From: Rhipicephalus microplus
Taxonomy: Eukaryota; Arthropoda; Arachnida; Ixodida; Ixodidae
Direction of reading: 5' to 3'
Assembly: GCF_043290135.1 (NCBI RefSeq)
Contig: NW_027464604.1
Coordinates: forward strand, 627,501 to 691,500
DNA: 64,000 nt
Every line of letters begins with the position of its first letter. Within the stretch, counting starts at the first letter, position 1. The notes beneath the pieces are model-generated. The model saw nothing but the letters and a program-made list of their open reading frames with translations, searched no databases and was not told the DNA's origin. Position numbers and translations under genes: made by a program. Shown here one piece after another: positions 31,215-41,435 of the stretch.

Positions 31215-33236
31215 ATGGCAACTCCTGGCCCTTACCGAACGCTAGACCTAGCGACGAAAGTCGAAGTCTTGAAGGAAGTTGACGAGGGAGGCACCGCCAA
31301 ACAAGACATTGCAAGAAAGTACGGCATTAGAGAGTTTTAGTACTGCGGAATGGTTCTACGTACGCATCACGCAAGCGCCTTGCGTTACGTGGCGTCGTTT
31401 GCCACTAATCGGCTTTTAGTACGCCGTAGTACCCACGTACGTAACGAGCACGAAGCGTGTTGCGCCACCTGGTAGATCAAAATAGAAGCACGTGTTGTTG
31501 ACAGCCAATGTGAGCCAATCCAAGTGTTATAGCCAGATTATGGCCATATTTTAAGCCACAGAGCCGGTCGGTGCTTGCATTCCACGGAGGTGTTGCCTTC
31601 GATGCCGCCATTTTGCAAAACGAAGTGTCGCGCTGTCGCGAACTTGTTCGAGAGCGGCGCGATCACCTCATGCGTACGCACGCACGCATCTCATGCGTGC
31701 GTACGTAGCGGCTGCGTACGTAACGCGATACGTGCGCGTTGCGGTCTGCGCATGCGCATTGCGCAGAACGTGGCGTCCTTACGTTCGTAACGCCGCCACG
31801 TACGCAGCGTACGCAGTACTAAAACTCTCTATTAAGCCTAACACGCTGTCGACTTTCATAAAGAATAGGCGCTCAATATTGGATGCGTTTGAAAGTGAAA
31901 AATCCAAGACATCGCGTAAGCGGATGCGCACCGGCGCCTACCCCGAGTTGGAGGAAGCACTGCTGATTTGGATTAGAGAGGCACGAAACAACAAACTTCC
32001 TCTCAGTGGTGAAGTCGTCACTGCAAAAGCGTCATCGCTTGCTGAAATGTTGGGCATCAACGACTTCGCTGCTTCGGATGGGTGGCTTACGCGTTTGAAA
32101 CATCGCCACGACTTGATTTTTAAAAGCGTGTGTGGGGAGAAGGCGTCAGTCGATGAGGAAACGTGCCTGACATGGAAAGCGGGCAAGCTTTGTGAGTACC
32201 TCGAAGAATACCAGCCGGCAGCCATTTTTAATGCAGACGAGACTGCGCTTTTTTATCGGCTGCTACCGGACCAGACCCTGACATTTAAAGACGACGACTG
32301 TTCTGGAGACAAAAGAAGCAAAGAGAGAGTGTCGGTGCTAGTCGCGGCGAACATGACTGGCACAGAACGGTGTCGCCTGCTTGTGATCGGGAAGGCTGTC
32401 AAGCCTAGGTGCTTTAAAGGCGTGAAGACGCTTCCTGTGGATTATGCCTCGAACAGAAAGGCGTGGATGACATCCGATATATTTAAGGACTGGATCACCA
32501 AACTCGACCGCAAGTTCGCGCAATCAAACCGTAAGGTGTTGTTCCTTGTGGACCAATGTAGTGCCCACATGAACGTACCTGCCTTCAGTGCCATCCGTCT
32601 TGTGTACCTGCCTGCAAACACGACGTCCGTGTTGCAGCCCAAGGACCAGGGCATAATAAAAAATGTGAAGGTATTGTATAGGCAGCATCTCGTCGAGCGC
32701 ATGCTTTTGTGCATGGACAAATCGTCGCAATACGACGTGAGTTTGCTTAGTGCCATCAACATGCTAGCGCGAGCATGGACCCGCGAGAAAGAAGAAACCA
32801 TCGCCAATTGTTTCCGGGCCTGTGGTTTTATGGAAAACTCGGGGGATGCTTATCCTGGTCGCCAGTGGAAGTGCAAACAAATGAGCTCGACGACGGTAGC
32901 TTTCGCGCCGCGCTCGGTGACGTCCGTTTTGACGAGTATGTCGCTGTGGACAGCAACGTCGAAACATGCGGTCCACTAACGGACAGCGAAATCGTGCAGA
33001 TGGTTCGGCCCCATGACTGCATTCCTGAAAATGACGACGACATCGGAAATGAGCCACCACCGAGGGCTGCCGATGTAGCTGCGGGTCTTGCTCTTGCGCA
33101 GCGGTTTTTTGTTGGAGAACACAACGCCGAAGAAGCACTTCGACACGTGTATTCCTTACAAAACTTGCTAGCCGCAGCCAGATTCGGCAAGCAGAAGATG
33201 ACAGACTATTTTTCCTCAAAACTGTCGCACTTTTAA
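31215..33236 (+). pseudogene. pogo/Tigger-like transposase, broken
   Basis: ATG 31215 starts MATPGPYRTLDLATKVEVLK, a psq-type helix-turn-helix, cut after KYGI by the MITE (31329-31830). It resumes KPNTLSTFIKNRR, then a CENP-B-type DNA-binding part (GWLTRLKHRHDL) and the DDE domain: IFNADET (Asp 32236-32238), LFLVDQCSAH (Asp 32551-32553) and LQPKDQGII (Asp 32644-32646), a DD30D-like spacing. Near 32840-32870 a frameshift moves the reading to another frame, which continues GDVRFDEYVAVDS to the stop at 33234-33236. The enzyme would cut and paste the element at TA sites. The catalytic triad survives, but the helix-turn-helix is split. Confidence 0.88.
31329..31830. mobile_element. MITE inserted in the pogo transposase gene
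   Basis: Terminal inverted repeats are AGAGAGTTTTAGTACTGCG and its exact complement at the right end; ATT flanks both sides (31326-31328, 31831-31833). The 502-bp interior is GC-rich, with many ACGTACGC-type motifs, and has no transposase. Removing it and one ATT restores the host frame. A long open frame that starts inside the MITE (ATG 31693) and reads into the transposase is accidental. The superfamily is uncertain. Confidence 0.85.
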
Positions 33237-33487
33237 ACTAATAAAAGTGCCGTTTTTAGTGCTTCTTGCTTAATTCGAAGTTCGTTTAATTCGATGAATT
33301 TGCGGATCCCGTGAACTTCGTATTAACGGGAGTCGACTGTAATTAGCGCCGACGCTTTTGCGTGACTCTTGTCCACACTTTCCGAACAGGCCAGCAGCAG
33401 TGAATCTTCAACGTATTGCTCAATAATAACTGTTATTGTCAAGGAATATTATTCGAGGAAGTTAGTTCACTGATATGTTTACGAAAT

Positions 33488-33590
33488 ACACCATAGTGGA
33501 AGGCTCTGGGAATTTTGACCATGTGGAGTTCTTTAACGTGCACCTATATAATAAATACAACCACACGAGCCTAAAGCATTTTCGGATTCA
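33488..33590 (-). mobile_element. Tick-type tRNA-derived SINE, degraded fragment
   Basis: On the minus strand it shows the body of the same SINE as 50193-50430 and 60887-61051 (GTGCACGTTAAAGAACTCCA, CAAAATTCCCAGAGCC). The tRNA-like head and the tail are missing. Confidence 0.6.
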
Positions 33591-33599
33591 GCGAATAGA

Positions 33600-34051
33600 A
33601 TGTGTTTGAGCCTTAAAAAAATATTTCGTGTCGTTGCGTCTGCATATTCATTACCCAATGCATGCGTGCCAAAAAATGCAGGCTGTGCAACACACACGTC
33701 TACTACTCTCACTGCTTCCTACAAATTGAAAAGTAATTGGCGCGAGAAAGTGGCCAAGGACAGCTCATTTACAAAGCAGTGCGTATGCGGCAAAATGCGT
33801 TTTGAAGAGTTGCCTCTCGATGCCCCCATGCGGAGCGCGCGGACACTGTATAAAAACAACTATATTTTACTCGCGGCGGCTGCTTAGGCCATAAAAGCAG
33901 GGAGCGAGCGAGTGCCTACAGACCGGCTGTGATCTACCACCCATTCGTTATATTTTTCCCTTCATAATTGATCAGGTAATGGTGCATGTACCCAAATACA
34001 TACTGCCAAACCATCTGATATTGCTGTCCCAATTCATCTTGTTGGCATCAC
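33600..34051. other. Unassigned DNA
   Basis: Nothing recognisable; one 95-codon open frame (33600-33887) without identifiable domains. Confidence 0.4.
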
Positions 34052-34584
34052 TTAAAGGAGTACTGAGACAAATTTTCAATATTTAGGAATTGTTGTTCTA
34101 TAGAAGACGATTGGTTTCAAGAAGATAGTTTGTGTTGCGTGGGAAAGCATCGCATATGTTTTTAATACCTCTAATTTTAAAAGACACTATCAATTTCGAT
34201 ATCAAGTGGGTGGCTTCTCTGTGATATGACAAGGCAGTGTGACGTTGCAGGAACTTGGCGATTTGCTACGTACTAATGGCAGAAAAGCGATCTGCTCGTG
34301 GTACATATAAACCATGAGTGCATTGTCCCTATTGACCATGACAGTGATTTCTGTGATTCAGGCTGCATGGAAACTTCGTTTGCAAACTCAGAGGAACCTT
34401 GTTGACTTGTCATGATAATGTCCACTCCATTGCTTGCCAATACGTTGGAACAAAAACTTTAAAGTCAAAGTAACAATCTCATGCACGCTGGCTGACTATT
34501 GTGTGGCAAGTGGTAATACTGCTTGCATACCGAGGAAACTAAAAATGTCCCTTTTGCGATGTCTCAAAATTGTCTCGGTACAGC
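34052..34584. repeat. MITE-like element with imperfect terminal inverted repeats
   Basis: Left end CTTAAAGGAGTACTGAGACA and right end (complement CTTTAAAAGCTGTACCGAGACA) form an imperfect inverted repeat of about 25 bp around 530 bp of non-coding sequence. The next MITE begins immediately to the right. Confidence 0.55.
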
Positions 34585-35046
34585 TTTTAAAGACATTAAA
34601 ACCAAAAAAAATTTTTCGCGTATTAGTCAACTACAATTTATCTATCCAGGAAATACCACCCTTACCGCGAAACGACGCTTGGTAATTGAGATAACGCACC
34701 AAAAGAAAATGTGGGTGGAGATGGTCGCTTGATCTTTTCGCACGAAACCAGGTGACATCATAATATTCAAACACGTGTACTGGGTCTTATGTAAATATTG
34801 ATTCATCAAAATTAAGTACACTGTTATCTGTCGGTGTGATGATCCTAAGATACGAAATTTCCGAAATAATCATCAAGCCAATGTTGCGAAAATACAATTC
34901 ATTTTACAAATTTGAGCATCACAAAATAACAATAAACTTCATCCCTGATATTTTCTTCGCTGAAAATGAACTTCTGGCTTGAGAGGTCTCGGTGTGCAGC
35001 GTGTCAGTCTAAACTGAGACATTAGTTCTCTTTAGTGTACCTTTAA
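34585..35046. repeat. MITE-like element, second copy of the 27804 family
   Basis: The right end complements to CTTAAAGGTACACTAAAGAG and the left end is a decayed version of the same. Internal phrases AAAATGTGGGTGGAGAT, AAAATTAAGTACAC and AAGCCAATGT match 27804-28165 in order. No coding capacity. Confidence 0.6.
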
Positions 35047-36686
35047 GAAAATATTGCCAACTGCTGGTGTAACACGAGTCACTGCAAACACTGCTTTAAA
35101 GCAATATTTGATTTTATTGAAGTAAAACATGAGAGGTTCACTGACATTTTAGTCCTATCACGTCATTGAACTCGGCCTTGTCGTTGACCCTCGTGTTCTA
35201 GCGACTTAACAGCAGTCATGAGTTCTTTTTGGGGCATGGCATAGCGTTATTATGATCCCTTTTTTGTGCCCAATTCAGGGGCTATCGTGATATTTCTGCG
35301 GCAGAATGATCCAAAGACATGCACTGAATTTAGCTTAGATGTCGAAGACCTGTACTACCATGAAATTGGGTTACTTTGTGACAGATTTTTCATGTTTTTT
35401 TCTCTTGCTGGAGAATCATCAAAATAAAGGCAAATGAAGAATGGCAGAACGTTCATAAAACATTCCCTCGCACTAAGGAGTGTTCTACTGATCCCAATTT
35501 TCAATACAAATGGCTCTATTGAGGTGGGGAGGTGAGGTGGGGAGGTGAGGTGGGGCAAATGACTCTACATCGTGTGGGCAGCTTTGTGACAATGTTGTTT
35601 TTGGCTAAATATGATTGAGAGAAAAAGGCTATCACAAAGTTACACAATGAAAAGTTCATTTGAGTTATCTACAACTGGTTTCTCTTCTAGCAACCTCACA
35701 GTTGTATGAAAATATATTCATACATGTGCCTCCGCAATGTTTTACCTCAAAGATGCCTTGTTTTGCTGGATTGGTGTTTTGCTGGAAATGAAACGAGCAT
35801 ATTGTGCAACAAACGGCATTGTAAACTTTTTTTTTATCTGGCCCACTGAGCGTTGAGTAGTGAACTTCAAGACTAACAAAGTTTCCATGCGTCCGTCTAT
35901 TTAACCACCACCACCAAACTTTAGCTGGTGCGTGTAGTGAACAAAACGATAGGCGGGTAGTTTTTTTTTTTTTTGTAAACGGTTGCGTGTAAAGGAAAGG
36001 TGCATTGCCCACAACACTTGTTCATACGCCTCTGGGCTGTTTAAAAGATACTCTCGCGGTAAAATTTCGATGCTGAAGTGCCTCTCCTTAACCTAATTTG
36101 TGCAAAAGACAGGGTTCTTGTTGCAAAGGAGCAGAGTACTCAAAGCTTAGCTTTATGAAGCCAGCCAATTCAGTAAGCATTTTTCTCACTTGCTGCTGTG
36201 GCTAAGTAACATCGGAATTTGTGCATTTCTAGAGAAGTATCAAATGTCTTCGACGTTTACCCTTTGTTTAGTTCACCTAACACGCAGTTTCAGTTTTTTC
36301 CGCTTCCCTGTGTCGGCCTAAAATAAACATGTCTGTTCAACATCGATAATTGCTAGGCTTCAATGTGCCAACAAGATATCATTCTGAGGTACGCTGTAGT
36401 GTGCGTACCAAGATTGTGACCGTTTGGGGTTCTCCAATGCGCACATATTTTTTGGTTCGCAGGTGTTCTTTTTATATTTCGTCCCCATCTAAATGCAGCC
36501 GTTATGGTTGGAAATTCATTCCGCGCTATCAACCATACGACGGCGACACCACCCGTGCTAGGCTGTCACAGTCGTTTGCCTGATCAACAGGCAAACAACA
36601 GGTACATGCATTCCGCAGACAGGGTGTACATATGCCGCCAGAAAAAGTGATGCTGCAGCCACTACTTATTCGTTTTTTTCACTACA
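35047..36686. other. Unassigned DNA
   Basis: Contains a short GGTGAGGTGGGGA tandem run at about 35521-35556 and pyrimidine or purine runs, otherwise nothing I recognise. Confidence 0.4.
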
Positions 36687-36902
36687 GAAGTGCGCAGTGT
36701 AGTATCGTCGCCACGCAGGCATATAAGCCAGTACTACCATAGCACAAAATCCCAACCAGGAAATGATCACAAGGAAGTTGCCATCACTGCACAACACTGT
36801 CTCTTCGATGCCACATGCATAGATGCAGTTCGCTTTGCAGAGCTCCTTTCTGTTTTCAAGTGCTATTTATGTGAGAGTAGCCTTCTGACAGTTTTTTTTT
36901 AA
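36687..36902 (+). CDS. Candidate exon of an unrecognised protein
   Basis: A strong acceptor (CGTTTTTTTCACTACAG) precedes an open frame of about 71 codons to TAA 36900-36902. The peptide includes VVSSPRRHISQYYHSTKS, then CLFDATCIDAVRFAEL and FKCYLCESS. Composition looks coding, with a CxxC pair. No family assigned; it could be a terminal exon or remnant of a transposon gene. Confidence 0.25.
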   Translation, partial: EVRSVVSSPRRHISQYYHSTKSQPGNDHKEVAITAQHCLFDATCIDAVRFAELLSVFKCYLCESSLLTVFF

Positions 36903-37755
36903 ACCACAGTACAGTATTACTGGCGCAATGGCTTTTAGAGCTTTTCGTTCCAAAATGAAGCATGGTAGCGCCACAAGTACGTTCTCTCTCTGCAGCCGGT
37001 CCGCAAAGGCTGTATTGTGTCGCGAGTTTCTGTCAAGTACTGCTTTTTGGTGAGCTGCCTATCCAGTCCTGGTCTCCTATACAACGAAGACTTCAGATCA
37101 ATGCAAGTCACTAAAAGCACGTGAAATTTCGGAGGTTTATTTAATGCGAAAAGAACAACATAGGAAACCACATCAGCACATCTTTCATAGCCTTTGGAGA
37201 TACCATTTTAAAATTGGTACAGGAGCCTTGCAATAATCCACAAGTGTCAGTGCTGAAATTGCGTTAGAATAGATTCTTTTATCTTGTGTTGTCTATCTGG
37301 TGGTCTGTCATCCTCTTGTGCAGTATTAGCTGACGTGTGCCGAAGAATAATCCAGAGTTGAAAGTTCGTGCAGTCGTGTGTCTTGTTGTCCTGTTATAAA
37401 TTTATACAGCCATAGGCTATAGCTGCAGACTAGTTCACCTGGCTTGCAACCCTGTAAATCATGTGTAGAAATCATGAAAGACCTGGTGTCTATTTGTCAA
37501 TTAGTCAAACAAGCTTGTTTTAATCAACTTTAATTGAAACCTATTCCTGAATATTTTGGTCTGTGGCAGATTTTTTTTGCACAATGACTGTTGAAGTATT
37601 TGTTCATTTCTTTCCATAATGGCCACATAGCATTTGATCTGGATAGTACATTATAACGTCTACTGTCATTGTTGTTCATTGTTTTTGCTTGATATATGTT
37701 ATACTGCAGTGCTTAGAACTTATCTTGAGGTGTTTATTTCTATTTACGTATGCAG

Positions 37756-37824
37756 GTGTCTGAAAAAGCACAGCGTTTCATCAAGACGTGGCTGTTGAAG
37801 TTTGTTGGCCTTGATGGAGGTTAG
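37756..37824 (+). CDS. Candidate 3'-terminal exon with downstream poly(A) signal
   Basis: The acceptor TTTCTATTTACGTATGCAG is followed by VSEKAQRFIKTWLLKFVGLD, then GG and TAG at 37822-37824. AATAAA occurs at 38105-38110, so a 3' UTR of about 280 bp is possible. The peptide is short and unrecognised; I see no upstream exon that clearly joins it. Confidence 0.25.
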   Translation: MSEKAQRFIKTWLLKFVGLDGG

Positions 37825-38439
37825 GAAAGGCACTTTACAGATGTGTTCATAGATTTGCAGCCTGGTCGCTGCTGCCCCTCGGAGCAGGGATCTGCGACAG
37901 CCTGTGATGGTTGGTTTCCTGCCCAATCGCTGCTTGCAGGACCCTGGGCAGCCCACTGTCATTGCCTCATCTCCTGCTGCAGCCTCTGAATCATCACCCA
38001 ACCTCTGCTGCCCTGGCCAGCCCTATGCCGATAGAGCCTTGCTGTACTCGCCTCCTAGTTTGGGCTTCATTACTGAACTGCAGCAACTTGAAAAGCCGAA
38101 CTGAAATAAATATTTTGGCTTGGCATAAAAAGTTACAAAAATTGTGTTCTGGTATTCTTATTTAGAGATTGCTAGTGTGCGGAATATTTGCACGGAGCAG
38201 TTACTTTAGTTAATGTTTTTTAGCTAATACTTGATAGAACAGCCCAGTCTCGCGAAACTGAAGAAAAATATGTGTCTTATGCTCTACATGTTGGGAGGGT
38301 AATAGGCAATGCAAGAAAAAAGGCAAAAATGGAAGATTTAGTGAAATCCTGTAGTGCTTCTACACTAGTGATCCAGTGGTCAGTCGCCTTGACGTATACT
38401 ACGCTGCCAAGCTCGTACGGGGCTGCTATAATCTGCTAG

Positions 38440-38860
38440 AGGAGATTCTGGGGACGTAATGTAAAGTGCACCGGCAAAGAAATGCCAGTAGTAAAAAGCC
38501 CATATTAATAACGGCGGAAAATTGGCAAGCCAATGGTAGCCAATATTCGTCGTAAAGCGAATGCTGGCGTAATAACGGCATTTCATTGGCTACAAAGTGG
38601 CCCGAGAATGGTCCTATGCTGGATGTATGTTGGCAACTACGTCGGTGAAAGGACGGGCCTTCATTGGCATTCGTAGAGTGGGCCGCCGTCGGCTGGGTGT
38701 CGACAAATGCAACGGCAGGACTTCGGCCCCAGGTTGGCTTGAACGGCGGTCCTGCATCGGAAGAAGTTGCACTTTGCGGATTTGCCAACCTTGGGCCAAT
38801 ATTGCAGCCGACGTTAGCCAATACCGGTCCAAGATCGGTCCAACGCCGGTGTGCTGCCTG
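38440..38860. repeat. Region dense in GCCAAT/ATTGGC motifs
   Basis: Many short inverted or direct GCCAAT and ATTGGC words recur (for example near 38527, 38541, 38586, 38661 and 38796). This suggests a decayed tandem repeat built on a CCAATATTGG-like palindrome. Long overlapping frames on both strands here are by-products of its composition. Confidence 0.5.
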
Positions 38861-38865
38861 TGTTT

Positions 38866-38975
38866 AGAGGTGTGCGCCGGCTGGTCGGCGCGCCGCCGCC
38901 GAGAGTTTTCGCCACGCCGCCGCCGCCGACGTTTTTCATCGGCGCAATCGGCGCGCCATTTTTGCGCCAGCACTG
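38866..38975 (-). repeat. GCC-rich repeat, inverted relative of 58500-58662
   Basis: AGAGGTGTGCGCCGGC is followed by runs of CGCCGCCGCCG. The complement of 58500-58662 has the same order (GAGGTGTGCGCCG, then CGG runs, then TTTTTCATCGGCG). Confidence 0.6.
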
Positions 38976-39015
38976 ACTTTTCACAGATTTGTCTCCTTTT
39001 TCATCTTGATTCATA

Positions 39016-39716
39016 GCTTCGTTTCACATTTTATGTAGCCAGTAAAAATCAGGCTTAGTTATCTTCATCCAGCTTCAGAAACCGAGAGTACCACTATGAA
39101 CAGCGGCACAAGTTCGGCGGCCGCTGCATAAAATGACATATTGGACAAATTGACAAAAAATAAATATAACAGTTACAGTAAAGCATAGACACTGCCATCT
39201 TAAGCCTAAAAGCAATTTTTGCTGTTTTTTGTGTCGTAATTAGCTATGATTATGGTCATACGACGTTGAATGTAATGGCCCAGTGTTTTGATGCGTGCGA
39301 GTTCACCATAGCACTATTCGAATATTCATAAGGATGCAAAACGGCATCATTATCAGTCCAAGAAGGCAGCCTATAATTGTACCCGAAATAGTTCGTATAA
39401 ACAGAAGAAATGAAGTGGTAGCAGGGCAGCACGAATGCAGCGCGTTAGATGAAGAACTACATAAAGCCCCGAAGGATGAAATCGAAAGGGAGAAGTTTAA
39501 TGAAGATTGAAAGCGTCGAGTCCATGCTCGAAGCTACTCAGGGTACATCAGCACCTGTCCGCGGTGTTAAAGTTGATAATTTTTGAGGATGACCACTTAT
39601 ATGCAGTGTCTGAACATGCAGAAAATATTCACCATCTGTTTTATTCTTTAACTTATCTATTTGTACCGGTCTTTTAAGACATTGGATATCCGGGATGAAG
39701 ATGCCAAGGCAGTAAG
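39016..39716. other. Unassigned DNA
   Basis: No recognisable element. Confidence 0.4.
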
Positions 39717-40280
39717 ATGGCAAGAGAGAGAAAGGAACGCTGGGGGATTAACCATATCTTGGCATCCGGTTTGCTGCCCAGCACTGGGGGTGGAGAAATA
39801 GGGGCAAGAAAGGGCGTGTATAGAGACAGAAAGGAAAACGCATGTGCACTCAGGAGTAAGGCGGCAAACTTAACAGAGGATTTATTACATTCTGTACAGA
39901 CAGGGCGAGAGATCTCTTACGAATGAGCTGGGTGGCTAACTATAAAGTGTGCGTTTTGACTATATCAGGGAATGGGTCCAGAATGCGCTGTTGAATCACG
40001 AGGCATACACACCATTTCTGACGGTGCCGCTCACGCTCGCTCAAGTCAAGATCTTTGATTGGGGCGTGGCCACCACACTGCACCTGTGACACTAAGAAAC
40101 CATTGTGATCGTTTCGTCGAACGTATTATGTTGTCGGAATGCCACCTCACTTCTGGCTATGTTGGACGATACGCGGCGGACAGCAGGCTGGCAGCCCTTC
40201 GGTGACTTGTTTGATGAACAAAGAACGCGGCCCTCCTCCGTCGGCCCAGGCGCCGCGCGCAACAGCGGCTATCCAGTGGT
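39717..40280 (-). mobile_element. 3' UTR fragment of an RNase H-type LINE (LINE-C relative)
   Basis: CATCCGGTTTGCTGCCCAGC, then ACTGGGG, then the AGAGAGAGAAAGG end resemble the LINE-C 3' UTR and CT tail at 6950-7050, in the same orientation. No coding part is recognised. The left end is well defined, the right end approximate. Confidence 0.55.
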
Positions 40281-41098
40281 GAGAAGCGGCGTAATAAGCT
40301 TGTCTGAGGCCACCAGTTTTAAAAATAACAAAACAAAATTTTTAAAAAAACTTGCCAGTAGAGACTTCACAAAAGACGGCTGGATTCATCAGAAATGCAG
40401 AGACCGAAATTTGAGCGGCATGTCATATATGACATAGTCCAGCACACTGGTTCTCATCACGTAACTTGAACGGACCTACTGGCACTGGGAGAGGTTAAGG
40501 ATGATTGTCGCTGACAGATGTACTTCATTTGCGAAGGTAATGCTCAAAATCAACCAAATAAAACTTTACATTATATTCAAGTCTTGATAAAAAAGTAAGA
40601 CAAGTTAGAAAGCTCCTTAGGTAGCCAAATAATAAATTACTTCACCATAAAATAGGAAGAAGTAATTTGCAAATAAATAATGCAACCGCTGTTTAATTGA
40701 CATTCAATGACATGACCGCAATCAACGGTGTGTCGTTGCTATAAAAACTGGAAAGTTATATGTGGACACGATTGGGCGAATGCGGCGGAGAACTAATAGG
40801 TCACGCAATAAAAGCGATGTGATGTTGCAGATTTTCATCTTAACAACTCCGTGTCCTTTTGCTTGCTCGTGATGTATTCGAAGGAGCTAGCCAAGTGTCA
40901 GGTAGAAGTCAAACAGAGTAGCCGGTGCTGATAAGAGCAACGTTTATATACACTATTTACACACTAAAGGTAGCGTAATACTATATGTTGATGGTAGCAT
41001 CATGGAAGCTTGATGAGAGCTTCCGAGAGCTGGTTCAGAGCGTCTCGGTGCTCGCGTTTTAAGCCGTGGTCTTCCTAAAGTTCTCTGCAGGAGAAAAC
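40281..41098. other. Unassigned DNA
   Basis: No recognisable element; a 110-codon open frame (40105-40437) has no identifiable domain. Confidence 0.4.
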
Positions 41099-41435
41099 AA
41101 TGGACAGTTTGCAATAATCTGCAAGGCAGCTTTTCTGTAAGGTTAGTTTTCCTACCAAAAACTCTCGTTCACAGACTGCTTTTCTCGCTCATTGAGTTTT
41201 TGCCATACACCTTTTTGAGATATTGTTGTGCTCGCGTGCCTTCGCTGGAATTTGGAGAGGTGACATTTTGTTGTACTCGCATGCTCGCGTGCATTCGCTG
41301 GAATTCGAAAAGGTAAAGGCACAATGAGGGAGAAAAGCAGTCTTTGAACGAGAGTTTTTGGTTGGAAAATAAACCTTATAGGAAAGCAGCCTTGCATATC
41401 ACTGTAAACGGACAGACTGCATGTCCATTCAGTCC
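41099..41435. repeat. Fold-back element with long imperfect arms
   Basis: Left arm about 41116-41217 and right arm about 41309-41402 are inverted (shared CCAAAAACTCTCGTTCA, GACTGCTTTTCTC, AAGGCAGC). The roughly 90-bp centre holds two direct copies of a CTCGCGTGC(C/A)TTCGCTGGAATT motif. Similarity may extend to the outer limits given. No coding capacity. Confidence 0.75.

Larger units (their letters stand above)
30761..33339 (+). mobile_element. pogo/Tigger-type DNA transposon, inactivated
   Basis: Ends are CAGTCGACTCCCGGTAATTC at 30761 and its inverted counterpart (AACGGGAGTCGACTG) at 33339, both flanked by TA (30759-30760, 33340-33341), the typical pogo/Tigger target duplication. Subterminal TTAATTCGAAG motifs recur near both ends. 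One transposase gene is present on the plus strand, broken by a 502-bp MITE and by a frameshift. Confidence 0.92.

Noticed and set aside
31693..32979. A 428-codon gene starting inside the MITE
   Set aside because: The first 46 codons are MITE sequence; the natural transposase start is ATG 31215.
38597..39016. Arg-rich proteins in the GCC region
   Set aside because: Several frames are open because of GCC/CGG runs; no domain and no conserved start.
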